A DNA stretch of 64,000 nucleotides from JBFMFR01 sp040752025 (lineage in GTDB: Bacteria > Chloroflexota > Anaerolineae > Anaerolineales > UBA4823), in NCBI GenBank assembly GCA_040752025.1, contig JBFMFR010000002.1:62001-126000 (forward strand), written 5' to 3'. Under the pieces are notes generated by a model, which searched no databases, was not told where the DNA came from, and saw only the letters and a list, made by a program, of their open reading frames with translations. Below are positions 22,259-31,299 of the stretch, one piece after another (within the stretch, counting starts at the first letter, position 1; each line of letters begins with the position of its first letter). The translations under genes were made by a program, and so were the position numbers.

Positions 22259-24034
22259 TCAGGGCACGGGCAGGGCTTCGAGCTGGGCGACCAGGCGGGC
22301 GATGACATCGTAGCCGCCCTGCCAGAAGTCTGGGCTGAATACATCCACGCCGGCCTGTGAGAGGATTTGCACCGGCGGTTGGGAGCCGCCAGCCGCCAGG
22401 ATGTCGATGTAGCGCGGCTTGAAGCTTTCGCCTTCGGCCTTGTATTGCTGGTACAGCGAGAGCACCAGCAGTTGGCCGAAACTGTAGGCGTACACGTAGA
22501 ACGGCACCTGGTAGATGTGCGGGATGGAAACCCACTCCCAGCGAAACTCGTCGCTGACCTCGACTGAATCACCAAACTGATCTCCCAGGTTCTTCATATA
22601 AATCTCGGCCAGTTCGTCCACAGAAGCGCCTTGCCAGATGAGGTCATGCGCCTGGCGCTCGAACAGGGCGAAGTAGATCTGGCGCATAATCGTGGCGTAA
22701 GAGTCATCCACCTGGCCGAAAAGCAGGTCGCGGCGCACGGCTTCATCTTCTTCCTCAGCCAGCAGGCGGTCAACCAGCAGCATTTCGCCGAAGGTGGATG
22801 CGGTTTCGGCCAGGGGTAGGCAGGCATGTTGGGTGAAAACGCTGTGCTGGTCGGCCAGCAAAGCGTGCACGGCATGGCCCAATTCGTGCGCCATGGTGGC
22901 AACGTCATCGGCGCGCCCCTGGTAATTGAGCAGCACCCAGGGCGATAGATCGGGCGTCACGGTGGCGCAGAAAGCGCCGCTGCGCTTGCCCTTGCGCACT
23001 TCGCTGTCCAGGTGGTTGCTATCGAAGATCTTGCGAGCCAGCCTCGAGACGCGTGGGTCGAATTTGGCGAACGAGTCTAACACCATTTCGGCGGCGTCAT
23101 CGAAGGCGTAGGTCTTGTCGGATTTGGCCACCGGCGCGTAAACATCGTAACGGCGCAGGCGCGGCATGCCCAGCCAGCGCGCTTTGAGGCGGAAGTAGCG
23201 CTGGAAGACTGCCGCGTTGCGCTGGCTGACGTCCAGCAGCGTGTCGATGACCGCGTCGGGGATATCGTTGATCAGGTTGCGTGCTGCGATCGGGCTGGAA
23301 AAGTGGCGCAGGTCGATCTGTTCGTTGTGCCAGTCGCGCACCAGGGTCTGGTAGATCTGGCCCAGGATGGGGCCATCCTGCCCGTAGACCCGGTAAAGTT
23401 CCTGGTAAGCGTTGGCGCGTAAAGATGGCTCATGGTGACGGGCGTACACCATCACCTCGCCGCGGGTGAGTTCTTTCTCCTCGCCGTCTACGTTCAGTTT
23501 GAAGGCATAGCGGTTGGTAATCGCGTCGTACAGCCTGTGCAGCGCACTGACGCCGGTGGTGTCCTTGATGTTGACGATTTTTTCTTCAGGCTCGCTGAGA
23601 GTATGCGGCTTGAAATGGCGCATTTCCTCCAGCCAGTAATGGTAATCTCCAGAGCCGCTCATCAGCTTCTGGGCGACGGCCTCATCCAATTCCTTCCACC
23701 ACAGGCTGAAGAACAAGACGCGGTTCTGAATGCCCGCCAGGGTTTGCTGTACCTGAGCCATGAAGGTCTGGGCGGCCTGGTCCTGGGTGTTGGCTGAGAA
23801 CTGCAAGCTGGCGAAGCCGTAAATGCGATAGCCCAAGCTTTCCAGGGCTTCCAGTTCGCTGATCGTTTCCAGGAAGGTTTCCGGGGAAATTCCATCGTTT
23901 AGCGCGCCTCGACGGTTTTCGAAGGCCGCGGCGCGCTGCTCCAGTTCGGCGAAGGCGGCTTGCATGTCAGCGCCATCCTGAGCGGTGAACAGGTCGGATA
24001 GACTCCAATGGGTTTGTTGGTAGGTGTTGTTCAT
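22259..24034 (-). CDS. pepF: M3-family oligoendopeptidase F
   Basis: 591 residues, the standard PepF size. Zinc site HExxH in TMAHELGHAVHALLA with the downstream Glu in ETASTFGEMLLVDRLL. The N-terminal half is the helical PepF domain (LSDLFTAQDGADMQAAFAEL). It hydrolyses short peptides in the cytoplasm. ATG 24034 has a GAGAGGAAA site directly upstream and no signal peptide. It is the first gene of a two-gene operon. Confidence 0.93.
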   Translation of the reverse strand: MNNTYQQTHWSLSDLFTAQDGADMQAAFAELEQRAAAFENRRGALNDGISPETFLETISELEALESLGYRIYGFASLQFSANTQDQAAQTFMAQVQQTLAGIQNRVLFFSLWWKELDEAVAQKLMSGSGDYHYWLEEMRHFKPHTLSEPEEKIVNIKDTTGVSALHRLYDAITNRYAFKLNVDGEEKELTRGEVMVYARHHEPSLRANAYQELYRVYGQDGPILGQIYQTLVRDWHNEQIDLRHFSSPIAARNLINDIPDAVIDTLLDVSQRNAAVFQRYFRLKARWLGMPRLRRYDVYAPVAKSDKTYAFDDAAEMVLDSFAKFDPRVSRLARKIFDSNHLDSEVRKGKRSGAFCATVTPDLSPWVLLNYQGRADDVATMAHELGHAVHALLADQHSVFTQHACLPLAETASTFGEMLLVDRLLAEEEDEAVRRDLLFGQVDDSYATIMRQIYFALFERQAHDLIWQGASVDELAEIYMKNLGDQFGDSVEVSDEFRWEWVSIPHIYQVPFYVYAYSFGQLLVLSLYQQYKAEGESFKPRYIDILAAGGSQPPVQILSQAGVDVFSPDFWQGGYDVIARLVAQLEALPVP

Positions 24035-24192
24035 TTTCCTCTCGTCTGTAACAGGTACTCGCTGGGATTGCGTCCCGATTATACTCGAAGTTGGCAGCCG
24101 CAAGAGTCGCTTTGTGAGGGATGCACTCGCAAGATCATTGCCAGAAGCGCCGGATTCGGTTATATTGGGGCCAGGATACCAAGGAGGTCGCT

Positions 24193-25191
24193 ATGAAAGT
24201 ATTGTTCATCGGGGGCACGGGTATTATCAGCTCGGCTTGTTCGCAGTTGGCCGTCCAGCGCGGCATCGATCTGTATTTGCTTACCCGCGGGCAGAGCGCC
24301 CGCCCCGTTCCGCCAGGGGCGCACGTGATCGCCGGCGATATCCGCCAGCCCCAAGCGAAGCCAGGGGTTCGCCAGGCGCTGAAAGGGCACACTTTCGATG
24401 CAGTGGTACAGTGGGTTGCTTTTGAAGCCACGCACATCCAGACGGATATCGAGCTTTTCCAGGGGATCACCGGGCAGTATGTGTTCATCAGTTCGGCCTC
24501 GGCCTACCAGACGCCGCCTGCCAGCCTGCCCGTGACGGAGTCCACTCCGCTGCACAACCCGTATTGGGCCTATTCGCGCGCCAAGATCGCCTGCGAGGAG
24601 CGTCTGCTGGAAGCTTATCGACACGAGCAGTTCCCGTTGACCATCGTGCGCCCTTCGCACACCTACGATAAGACCATGCTGCCCGTGGAAGGGGGATATA
24701 CCGCCATCGCCCGGATGCGCCAGGGCAAACCGGTGATCGTGCCAGGCGATGGGACCTCGTTGTGGACTCTGACTCACCATGCCGATTTCGCCGTCGGGTT
24801 GGTAGGTTTGTTAGGTAATCCCCAGGCGCTTGGACAGGCCTTTCACATCACTTCCGATGAATGGCTGACCTGGAACCAGATTTATGAAATCCTGGCGCAC
24901 GCCGCGGGATGCGAAGCGCGCCTGGTTCATGTTCCCTCCGACTTGATCGCAGCTTACGATCCTGAATGGGGCGCAGGCCAGTTAGGGGATAAGATGCACA
25001 GTATGGTTTTCGACAATCGTAAGGTCAGGCGTCTGGTGCCGGATTTCAACCCTTGCATCCCCTTCGCCCGCGGCGCCCAGGAGATGTTGGCCTGGTATGA
25101 TGGCGATCCGCAGCGGCAGATCATCGACCCGGCGTTCAACGCTTTGGTGGATCGCATCCTGGCGGCTTATCAATCAGCCTGGCCCAGGTGA
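24193..25191 (+). CDS. NAD-dependent epimerase/dehydratase (extended SDR)
   Basis: 332 residues. The Rossmann motif GGTGIIS (7-13) near the N-terminus replaces the usual GxxGxxG, as in atypical SDRs related to plant chloroplast RNA-binding/epimerase proteins. The catalytic YxxxK is in YWAYSRAK, with the Ser in FISSASAYQ. C-terminal motifs include HITSDEWLTWNQIYEILA. It probably acts on a nucleotide sugar or related metabolite, substrate unknown. AAGGAGGTC precedes ATG 24193. Confidence 0.88.
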   Translation: MKVLFIGGTGIISSACSQLAVQRGIDLYLLTRGQSARPVPPGAHVIAGDIRQPQAKPGVRQALKGHTFDAVVQWVAFEATHIQTDIELFQGITGQYVFISSASAYQTPPASLPVTESTPLHNPYWAYSRAKIACEERLLEAYRHEQFPLTIVRPSHTYDKTMLPVEGGYTAIARMRQGKPVIVPGDGTSLWTLTHHADFAVGLVGLLGNPQALGQAFHITSDEWLTWNQIYEILAHAAGCEARLVHVPSDLIAAYDPEWGAGQLGDKMHSMVFDNRKVRRLVPDFNPCIPFARGAQEMLAWYDGDPQRQIIDPAFNALVDRILAAYQSAWPR

Positions 25192-25335
25192 GAATTGTCG
25201 TTAGGCCTGCCGGCGATGAGAGAAAGATGTAACCTTTTGCCGCGGGCGGCATCTAAAGTAGATGCAAGTCGATTTGCCGCTAAAGCCGGCAGATCATCAA
25301 TCCTGGCAAAGTGCCGATCGTGGGAGGATGTGTTT

Positions 25336-25545
25336 ATGCCGCTGTTTGAATTTGTCTGTTCTTCCTGCAACCAGCCTTTTGAAGAGTTGGTGCGCAGCTC
25401 CACTGCTGTGGAGGGGGTAGTCTGCCCGGTGTGTGGCAGCCAGGAAGTCAAGAAGAAAATTTCGACGTTTGCTTCTAAAGTTTCTGGCAGCAGTTCGTTT
25501 TCGCTGGGCGCCAGTTCGGCGGCTTCGTGCAGCACGAGCACCTGA
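25336..25545 (+). CDS. FmdB-family zinc-ribbon protein
   Basis: 69 residues. Starts MPLFEFVC with CxxC pairs at C8/C11 and C30/C33, the FmdB zinc ribbon (also called CxxC_CXXC_SSSS). The C-terminus is a Ser-rich tail, as in the family name. Role uncertain; some members affect regulation of amidase genes. GGGAGGATG lies just upstream of ATG 25336. Confidence 0.88.
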   Translation: MPLFEFVCSSCNQPFEELVRSSTAVEGVVCPVCGSQEVKKKISTFASKVSGSSSFSLGASSAASCSTST

Positions 25546-25585
25546 GGGATTTCACGCTAGCGGCCGTGCGCCGCACAACGTGGAT

Positions 25586-25629
25586 GCGAGAAGGCGGTTT
25601 CCGAAGTAGGGAAACCGCCTTCTCGCTTT
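25586..25629 (+). terminator. Hairpin terminator after the FmdB gene
   Basis: Perfect 17-bp arms (25586-25602 and 25610-25626; left arm begins GCGAGAAGGCGG) with a 7-base loop and only three T behind, so termination is likely but not classical. Confidence 0.75.
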
Positions 25630-25735
25630 GATCGAACCAGGGTGATTAACCTTGAAAATGCGGGAAATTGCAGTAAAATCGCCCCAGGAATGGCTGGATT
25701 CATTCGATCGCTTCAGAAAAATTGCTCCTGAGAAT

Positions 25736-25764
25736 TTGACACAGCTACCAGATCAGAGTAAACT
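25736..25764 (+). promoter_or_regulatory. Promoter TTGACA-N17-TAAACT
   Basis: TTGACA 25736-25741 and TAAACT 25759-25764, 22 bp before ATG 25787, giving a short leader with an AAAGGAAAAG ribosome site. Same -10 variant as ssb and nuoA. Confidence 0.75.
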
Positions 25765-25786
25765 GGTAGAAAAGGAAAAGCGATAG

Positions 25787-27196
25787 ATGTGCGCATTTGG
25801 CTCCCCTGACCGACAGTTTGAGGATTTGCTTTACGATGGGATTTCCGCGGTGAAATCCGGCAACAAGCGCGCCGCGCAGTCTTTGCTGAACCGGGCGATC
25901 ATGATCAAGCCGGTGGACGCACGCCCTTACCTGTGGCTTTCAGCGACCACGGATAACCCGGACGAGCAGCGTGAATACCTGGAGAAAGCGGTGGCCCTCG
26001 ATCCGTACAACGTGCAAGCCCGGCGCGGATTGGCGCTTCTGACCGGTAAGATCGACAAGAGTCGCATGATGCTCGAAGGGGCGGGCGTCGCTGCAGGGGA
26101 AAGGCCTGGAGATGTGCAGGCCCAGGCGCGCTCGTTCAAGTGCCCGCAATGCGGCGGGCGCATGGCTTACACGGTGGCTTCGGGCCTCTTGCGCTGCGAA
26201 TACTGCGGCTATCAGCAGGCCCCGACGCTCGTGGATAACAGCCCAACGCCGATCGCCGACCGGGCCGAACAGGTTTTGGACTTCGTTATGCCTACCGAGG
26301 CGGGACACCGCTGGGCCGAAGCGCAGCAGCATGTCACTTGTGAACATTGCGGGGCGATCAGCTTGCTGCCGCCAGGGCAAAAAGCCACGCAGTGCGCTTA
26401 CTGCGGCTCTAACCAACTCGTAGAGTCGCCCGAGCTGGGCGAACTGATGGATCCTCAGGTGATCGCGGTGATGCGCATCGATGAAAAAGATGCCTACAAG
26501 CGCGTGCGGGATTGGCTGGGCCGGGGGTTCCTTGCTCCAGATGATCTGCTGGCGGTGGCGCGTGAGTTGCGCCTGCGCCCGGCTTATTACTCCTGTTGGA
26601 CTTTCGATGGCACTCTGGAAGTGCGTTGGAACTGCGAGGTGGCAGAAGGCAGCGGGAATTCGAAGCGCTGGATGCCCGTTTCTGGAATCCATATGCAGTT
26701 TTTCAACGATGTCCTGGTGCCGGGCGTGAAAGCGCTGACCATGCGTGAATTGATCGGCATCGAGCCTTTCAGCCTGATAGATGTCGAGGAATTCGCGCCG
26801 GAATACCTGGCCGGCTGGCCGGCGATGATCTACGACCGCTCGCTTTCCGATGCTTCACTGGTAGCGCGCGAGAAGGTTTTGAAACAATTACGGCCGCAGT
26901 TGACGTATTTGATCGAAGTCGGGCGCGAGAAGCGTAATCTCAACCTGGGCGCCAGTAGCTGGAGTGGTATGACTTTCAAGCATGTGCTCCTGCCGGTATG
27001 GATTGGCACTTACCATTACCAGGGCAAGGAATACCACCTGCTGGTGAACGGGCAATCCGGGAAAGTTGGGGGCTATAAGCCGCGCGACCCGGTGAAAATG
27101 TGGTTTACGATCGGCATTACCCTGGCATTCTTCGTTTTCCTGTTCATCCTGTATTGGATATGGGAACAGGGTGGGGGCGGAATCTTCCCTCCCTAG
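25787..27196 (+). CDS. TPR and double zinc-ribbon protein with C-terminal membrane anchor
   Basis: 469 residues. N-terminus (about 8-95) is TPR-like (GNKRAAQSLLNRAI, then EYLEKAVALDPYNVQARRGLA). Two zinc ribbons follow: CPQCGG with CEYCGY at about 118-143, and CEHCG with CAYCGS at about 185-207. A long conserved domain (about 220-435) contains RPAYYSCWTFDGTLEVRW and VLLPVWIGTYHYQGKEY. One transmembrane helix lies near the end (about 440-462). I know the last two parts as a recurring arrangement in uncharacterised bacterial proteins, but no biochemical function. Confidence 0.75.
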   Translation: MCAFGSPDRQFEDLLYDGISAVKSGNKRAAQSLLNRAIMIKPVDARPYLWLSATTDNPDEQREYLEKAVALDPYNVQARRGLALLTGKIDKSRMMLEGAGVAAGERPGDVQAQARSFKCPQCGGRMAYTVASGLLRCEYCGYQQAPTLVDNSPTPIADRAEQVLDFVMPTEAGHRWAEAQQHVTCEHCGAISLLPPGQKATQCAYCGSNQLVESPELGELMDPQVIAVMRIDEKDAYKRVRDWLGRGFLAPDDLLAVARELRLRPAYYSCWTFDGTLEVRWNCEVAEGSGNSKRWMPVSGIHMQFFNDVLVPGVKALTMRELIGIEPFSLIDVEEFAPEYLAGWPAMIYDRSLSDASLVAREKVLKQLRPQLTYLIEVGREKRNLNLGASSWSGMTFKHVLLPVWIGTYHYQGKEYHLLVNGQSGKVGGYKPRDPVKMWFTIGITLAFFVFLFILYWIWEQGGGGIFPP

Positions 27197-27243
27197 AAAT
27201 ACGATAAAAGCAGGAAAATTTATCTGCTCTACAGGCCGCGCCG

Positions 27244-27252
27244 TGATATAAT
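27244..27252 (+). promoter_or_regulatory. Extended -10 promoter, probably leaderless
   Basis: TGATATAAT is a TGn extended -10. Its expected start point (about 27259-27260) coincides with ATG 27260, so the DsbA-like mRNA may begin at its start codon. Confidence 0.55.
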
Positions 27253-27259
27253 GCCGCAC

Positions 27260-28021
27260 ATGGATGATCAAACTACTATCCCTTCTAATGAATCCCCCTC
27301 TGTAGCGGAATCTGCGGAGGATAAGATTACCTTCAAGCGCTCGCACCTGTACATGGCGCTGTTACCGTTGGCCTTTGTGGTCGGCCTGAGCGTTGGTTAC
27401 CTGTTCTGGGGACGCCAGTCGCCGCCGCGCGCCGCTGCACCGCAGGCGACTCCCCAGGCCGCCGCGCAAGAAGAACGCCCGCAGGCAGCCAAGCGCTATG
27501 ACGTCCCGGTGGATGATGACCCCATTTTGGGACCTGAGAACGCACCGATTACCCTGATCGAATTCAGTGACTACGAATGCCCGTACTGCCGGCGCTGGCA
27601 TACAGAGGTCTTCGATCGTTTGATACAGGAGTATCCAGATCAGATCCGCTTCGTTTACCGCGATTTCCCTTTAAGTTCGATCCATCCAGAAGCAACGCCA
27701 GCGGCTGAGGCGGCTGACTGTGCGAACGAGCAGGGCGCCTTCTGGCAGTTCCAAAACCTGCTTTTCAGCAGTTCGGATTTGTCCACAGAAACGTATATCC
27801 AGTATGCAACGGACTTGAACCTGGATGTACAACAGTTTACTACCTGCATAGAATCTGGAAAGTACAGCGATGAGGTGCAGGCAGATTACCAGTATGCCGC
27901 CGAGCTGGGGGTGCGTTCCACGCCGACTTTCTTCATCAACGGGTTGCCGGTAGTGGGCGCCCAGCCTTACGATGTTTTCAAGGATATCATCGACCGGGAG
28001 CTGGCGGGCGAAATCCCATGA
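27260..28021 (+). CDS. Membrane-anchored DsbA-like thioredoxin-fold oxidoreductase
   Basis: 253 residues from ATG 27260. A short cytoplasmic N-terminus, one membrane span (about 33-52), an Ala/Pro/Gln linker, then a DsbA/BdbD-type thioredoxin domain: DDDPILGPENAPITLIEFSD followed by the active site CPYC, and the cis-Pro loop GVRSTPTFFINGLPV. It would form or reshuffle disulfides in secreted proteins outside the membrane. The other possible ATG (27251) overlaps the -10, so the later one is preferred. Secreted proteins in the window with paired Cys (the 54-58 kb family) are possible clients, an inference only. Confidence 0.9.
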   Translation: MDDQTTIPSNESPSVAESAEDKITFKRSHLYMALLPLAFVVGLSVGYLFWGRQSPPRAAAPQATPQAAAQEERPQAAKRYDVPVDDDPILGPENAPITLIEFSDYECPYCRRWHTEVFDRLIQEYPDQIRFVYRDFPLSSIHPEATPAAEAADCANEQGAFWQFQNLLFSSSDLSTETYIQYATDLNLDVQQFTTCIESGKYSDEVQADYQYAAELGVRSTPTFFINGLPVVGAQPYDVFKDIIDRELAGEIP

Positions 28022-28052
28022 TCTAGGGCCTGCTTTATTGTGTTTTGTCAGG

Positions 28053-28083
28053 AGACTCTGGTGGCACGTACCAGAGTCTTTTT
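28053..28083 (+). terminator. Terminator of the DsbA-like gene
   Basis: AGACTCTGG / CCAGAGTCT (28053-28061, 28071-28079) with a 9-base loop, followed by five T. Confidence 0.88.
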
Positions 28084-28159
28084 GTTGCGATGCGATGACG
28101 CCCATGTGATCCGCGCCTCAAAAGGCCTTCCCAAAAGGGTAAGATCAGGCAGACGCGGT

Positions 28160-28165
28160 TATAAT
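28160..28165 (+). promoter_or_regulatory. Candidate -10 of glyQS
   Basis: TATAAT 38 bp before the glyQS start; the -35 region is poor. No T-box features were found in the leader. Confidence 0.45.
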
Positions 28166-28202
28166 CGAGAGGTATGACTTATCTTTTCAATTGGTGAGCT
28201 AA

Positions 28203-31200
28203 ATGCCTGAACAAAAACGAAACTTTCAAGAGATTATCATCAGCCTGCAGAATTTTTGGGCTGAGTATGGTTGCCTGATCTGGCAGCCGTACTACGCCCA
28301 GGTGGGTGCGGGCACGATGAACCCGGCAACTTACCTGCGCGTTTTGGGGCCAGAACCGTGGAACGTGGCCTATGTGGAGCCGTCTATCCGTCCGGACGAC
28401 GGGCGCTATGGCGAAAACCCCAACCGCATGCAGATGCATTACCAGTTCCAGGTGATCCTCAAGCCCGACCCGGGAAACCCGCAGGAGGTCTACCTGCGCT
28501 CGCTGCAGGCGCTGGGCATCGACCCGCGCCAGCACGACATCCGCTTCGTAGAAGACAATTGGGAGTCGCCAGCTCTGGGCGCCTGGGGCCTGGGCTGGGA
28601 GGTCTGGCTGGATGGACAGGAGATCACCCAGTTCACTTATTTCCAACAGGCCGGGGGAATTGTACTCGACCCGGTTTCTGTAGAAATTACCTACGGCCTG
28701 GAGCGCATCGCAATCGCCCAGCAGCGGGTCAACAGCTTCCGCGAGATCCAGTGGAGCCCCACCCGGACGGACGGCGACGTAAACCTGCAAGGAGAGCAAG
28801 AACACAGCAAGTATTACTTCGAAGTGGCGGATGTAGCCCGTTTGCGCCAGATGTACGATCTCTTCGAAGCTGAAGCGCACGCCTGTTTGGAGCAAGGCTT
28901 GGTCCTGCCCGCGCATGATTATGTGCTCAAGTGTTCACACACTTTCAATGTGCTGGACACACGTGGCGCAGTCGGGGTGACCGAGCGCCAGGCTTTGTTC
29001 GGCCGCATGCGCGATCTCTCCCGGCGCGTGGCCGAGGCTTACCTGGAGCAGCGCCGCTCGCTGGGCTTCCCCTGGTTGGCTGGAGCCAGCCAGGAACCGG
29101 CCGTCCAGGCAGCAAAGGCTGGCGGGATCCCTGGTGCACAGCCTGGCGTTCGCTCGCCGCTCCTGGTGGAGGTCGGGGTCGAGGAGTTGCCGGCAGGTGA
29201 CCTGGAGTCGGCCATGCAGCAACTGGGCGAGCGTCTTCCAGCCTGGCTGGGTGACCTGCGCCTGGCGCATGGAGAAGCGCGCATCCTGGGAACGCCGCGC
29301 CGCCTGGTGCTTTATGTAGAAGATGTGGCTTCGACCCAAGAGGATGTAGAGCAGGTAATCAAGGGTCCTCCGGCGGACCGCGCTTTTGGGCCGGACGGCG
29401 CTCCGACCAAAGCGGCGGAGGGCTTTGCCCGCAGCAAGGGAGTAGCGGTAGAAGCGCTGCAGGTGCGCGAGATGGATGGCGGGCGCTATGTTGTCGCCGC
29501 TGTGCGCCAGGTGGGTCGCCCGGCGATTGAAGTGCTGGGTGAAGCGCTGCCAGGCCTGATTGCCTCCCTGCGCTTCGAGAAGTCGATGCGCTGGAACAGC
29601 AGCGGCGTGGCTTTCTCGCGCCCCATCCGCTGGCTGCTGGCCTTGCTGGGCGAGGGCCAGGTAGTGCCTTTCGAGTATGCCGGACTGGTTTCTGGGAACG
29701 TGACGCGTGGTTTGCGCTTCCTCCAGCCGCTGGAGCAGCGCGTGAATTCCCCGGCCGAATACTTCGCTTTCCTGGCCGGCCAGGGCATCCTGTTGGATAA
29801 AGATGAGCGCCAGGCGCGCATCCAGCGCCAGGTGTCGCAACTGGCCGCCGAAGTAGGCGGGCGTGTGGCAGAGGATCCCGGACTGTTGACCGAGGTGACG
29901 AACCTGGTGGAAGCGCCTACGGCGCTGCGCGGTAGTTTCGACCCGGCTTATTTGCAATTGCCGCGCCAGGTGTTGGTTTCGGTGATGAAGAAACACCAGC
30001 GCTATTTCCCGGTGATTGGGCAACCCGATGATCCGGTAGGGTCGAGCCCGGAGCAGTTCGCGCTCCTGCCTTACTTCATCGCCGTTCGCAACGGGGATGA
30101 AGATTTCCTGGAGGTAGTGACGGATGGCAACCAGCATGTGGTCCGGGCGCGCTTTGCCGATGCGGCTTTCTTCGTGCGCGAGGATCTCAAAAAGCCCTTG
30201 GCCGACTATTTGCCACGCTTGAGCACGCTGACCTTCCAGGTGCGCCTGGGGTCTATGCTGGATAAAACGCATCGTATCCAGGCTTTGGTGGAAGACCTGG
30301 CAGGTAAGTGTGGCTTGAGTGAAGCTGAATTGAGCGTGGCGCGCCGGGCGGCGGAGTTGTGTAAAACTGACCTGATGACGCAAATGGTCGTGGAGATGAC
30401 TTCGCTGCAAGGCCAGATGGGAGAATATTACGCCCTGAAGTCCGGCGAATCGCCCGAAGTGGCCCAGGCGATTTTCGAGCACTACCTGCCGCGTTATGCC
30501 GGTGACTATCCGCCTCGCAGCCGTGCAGGCCTGGTGGTGGGCCTTGCAGACCGGCTGGATAGCCTGGCGGGCTTGTTTGCCGCTGAGCTGGCCCCCTCCG
30601 GAAATAAAGACCCCTTCGCTCAGCGGCGCGCCGCTTTGGGCCTGGTGCAGAATCTGATTGCCTGGGAGTTGGATTTCGACCTGCGCTCGGCTTTGCAAGC
30701 GGCAGCCGTACATTTGCCCCTGGAGGCCAGCCCACAGAGCGGCTACGCACAAGATGCGCTGTTGCAATTTGTCATCGAGCGCTTACGCAACGCTTTGTCG
30801 GAGCAGGGCGGGCGCTACGATGTAATCGATGCCGTGCTGGCAGCCCAGGGGCACAACCCTGCTGGGGCAGCGCGCGCTGTGCAATCCCTGGGTGAGTGGG
30901 TGGCGCGCCCGGATTGGAATACGATCCTGCCGGCTTATGCCCGCTGTGTGCGCATCACGCGCGATCTGGCGGAGCGCTTGCCTGTGGATGAGTCTGGGTT
31001 TGCCCAGGCGGAAGAGCGGGAACTGTATTTGGCTCTATCCCGGGCCGAAGCGGTGCAGCGTGCACCGGGTTCGCCGGATGACTTCTTGAGCGCTTTTCTG
31101 CCGATGATTCCGACTGTGAATCGTTTCTTCGATGCTGTGCTGGTAATGGTTGAGGATGAATGCCTGCGCCGCAATCGCCTGGGTTTGCTGCAGCGCATCC

Positions 31201-31250
31201 GCGCGCTGGCGCAGGGTGTCGCGGATCTGTCCAGGTTGGAGGGGTTTTAG
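28203..31250 (+). CDS. glyQS: Glycyl-tRNA synthetase, fused alpha and beta chains
   Basis: 1015 residues. Residues 1-about 300 are the catalytic alpha chain (FQEIIISLQNFWAEYGCLIW, QPYYAQVGAGTMNPATYLRV, VEPSIRPDDGRYGENPNR); about 318-1015 are the beta chain with tRNA-binding and HD-like regions (LLVEVGVEELPAGDLESA, FEKSMRW, KHQRYFPV, LVVGLADRLDSLAGLF). In most bacteria these are two genes, glyQ and glyS; fusion is known from Chlamydiae, Chloroflexota and a few others. The linker is short (about 15 residues, AKAGGIPGAQPG). The ligase charges tRNA-Gly. GGTGAGC precedes ATG 28203. Confidence 0.95.
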   Translation: MPEQKRNFQEIIISLQNFWAEYGCLIWQPYYAQVGAGTMNPATYLRVLGPEPWNVAYVEPSIRPDDGRYGENPNRMQMHYQFQVILKPDPGNPQEVYLRSLQALGIDPRQHDIRFVEDNWESPALGAWGLGWEVWLDGQEITQFTYFQQAGGIVLDPVSVEITYGLERIAIAQQRVNSFREIQWSPTRTDGDVNLQGEQEHSKYYFEVADVARLRQMYDLFEAEAHACLEQGLVLPAHDYVLKCSHTFNVLDTRGAVGVTERQALFGRMRDLSRRVAEAYLEQRRSLGFPWLAGASQEPAVQAAKAGGIPGAQPGVRSPLLVEVGVEELPAGDLESAMQQLGERLPAWLGDLRLAHGEARILGTPRRLVLYVEDVASTQEDVEQVIKGPPADRAFGPDGAPTKAAEGFARSKGVAVEALQVREMDGGRYVVAAVRQVGRPAIEVLGEALPGLIASLRFEKSMRWNSSGVAFSRPIRWLLALLGEGQVVPFEYAGLVSGNVTRGLRFLQPLEQRVNSPAEYFAFLAGQGILLDKDERQARIQRQVSQLAAEVGGRVAEDPGLLTEVTNLVEAPTALRGSFDPAYLQLPRQVLVSVMKKHQRYFPVIGQPDDPVGSSPEQFALLPYFIAVRNGDEDFLEVVTDGNQHVVRARFADAAFFVREDLKKPLADYLPRLSTLTFQVRLGSMLDKTHRIQALVEDLAGKCGLSEAELSVARRAAELCKTDLMTQMVVEMTSLQGQMGEYYALKSGESPEVAQAIFEHYLPRYAGDYPPRSRAGLVVGLADRLDSLAGLFAAELAPSGNKDPFAQRRAALGLVQNLIAWELDFDLRSALQAAAVHLPLEASPQSGYAQDALLQFVIERLRNALSEQGGRYDVIDAVLAAQGHNPAGAARAVQSLGEWVARPDWNTILPAYARCVRITRDLAERLPVDESGFAQAEERELYLALSRAEAVQRAPGSPDDFLSAFLPMIPTVNRFFDAVLVMVEDECLRRNRLGLLQRIRALAQGVADLSRLEGF

Positions 31251-31299
31251 GTGAACTTCACTGTTATAGGCAGGTGAACGTAAGTGTAAGGAGGTCGAG

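Noticed and set aside
28022..28202. T-box or leader-peptide control of glyQS
   Set aside because: No T-box sequence or specifier arrangement; a 7-codon frame (MTYLFNW) at 28173 has no Gly codons and no ribosome site.
28935..30767. 610-codon antisense frame inside glyQS
   Set aside because: Shadow of third-position GC bias; glyQS is conserved along its full length.
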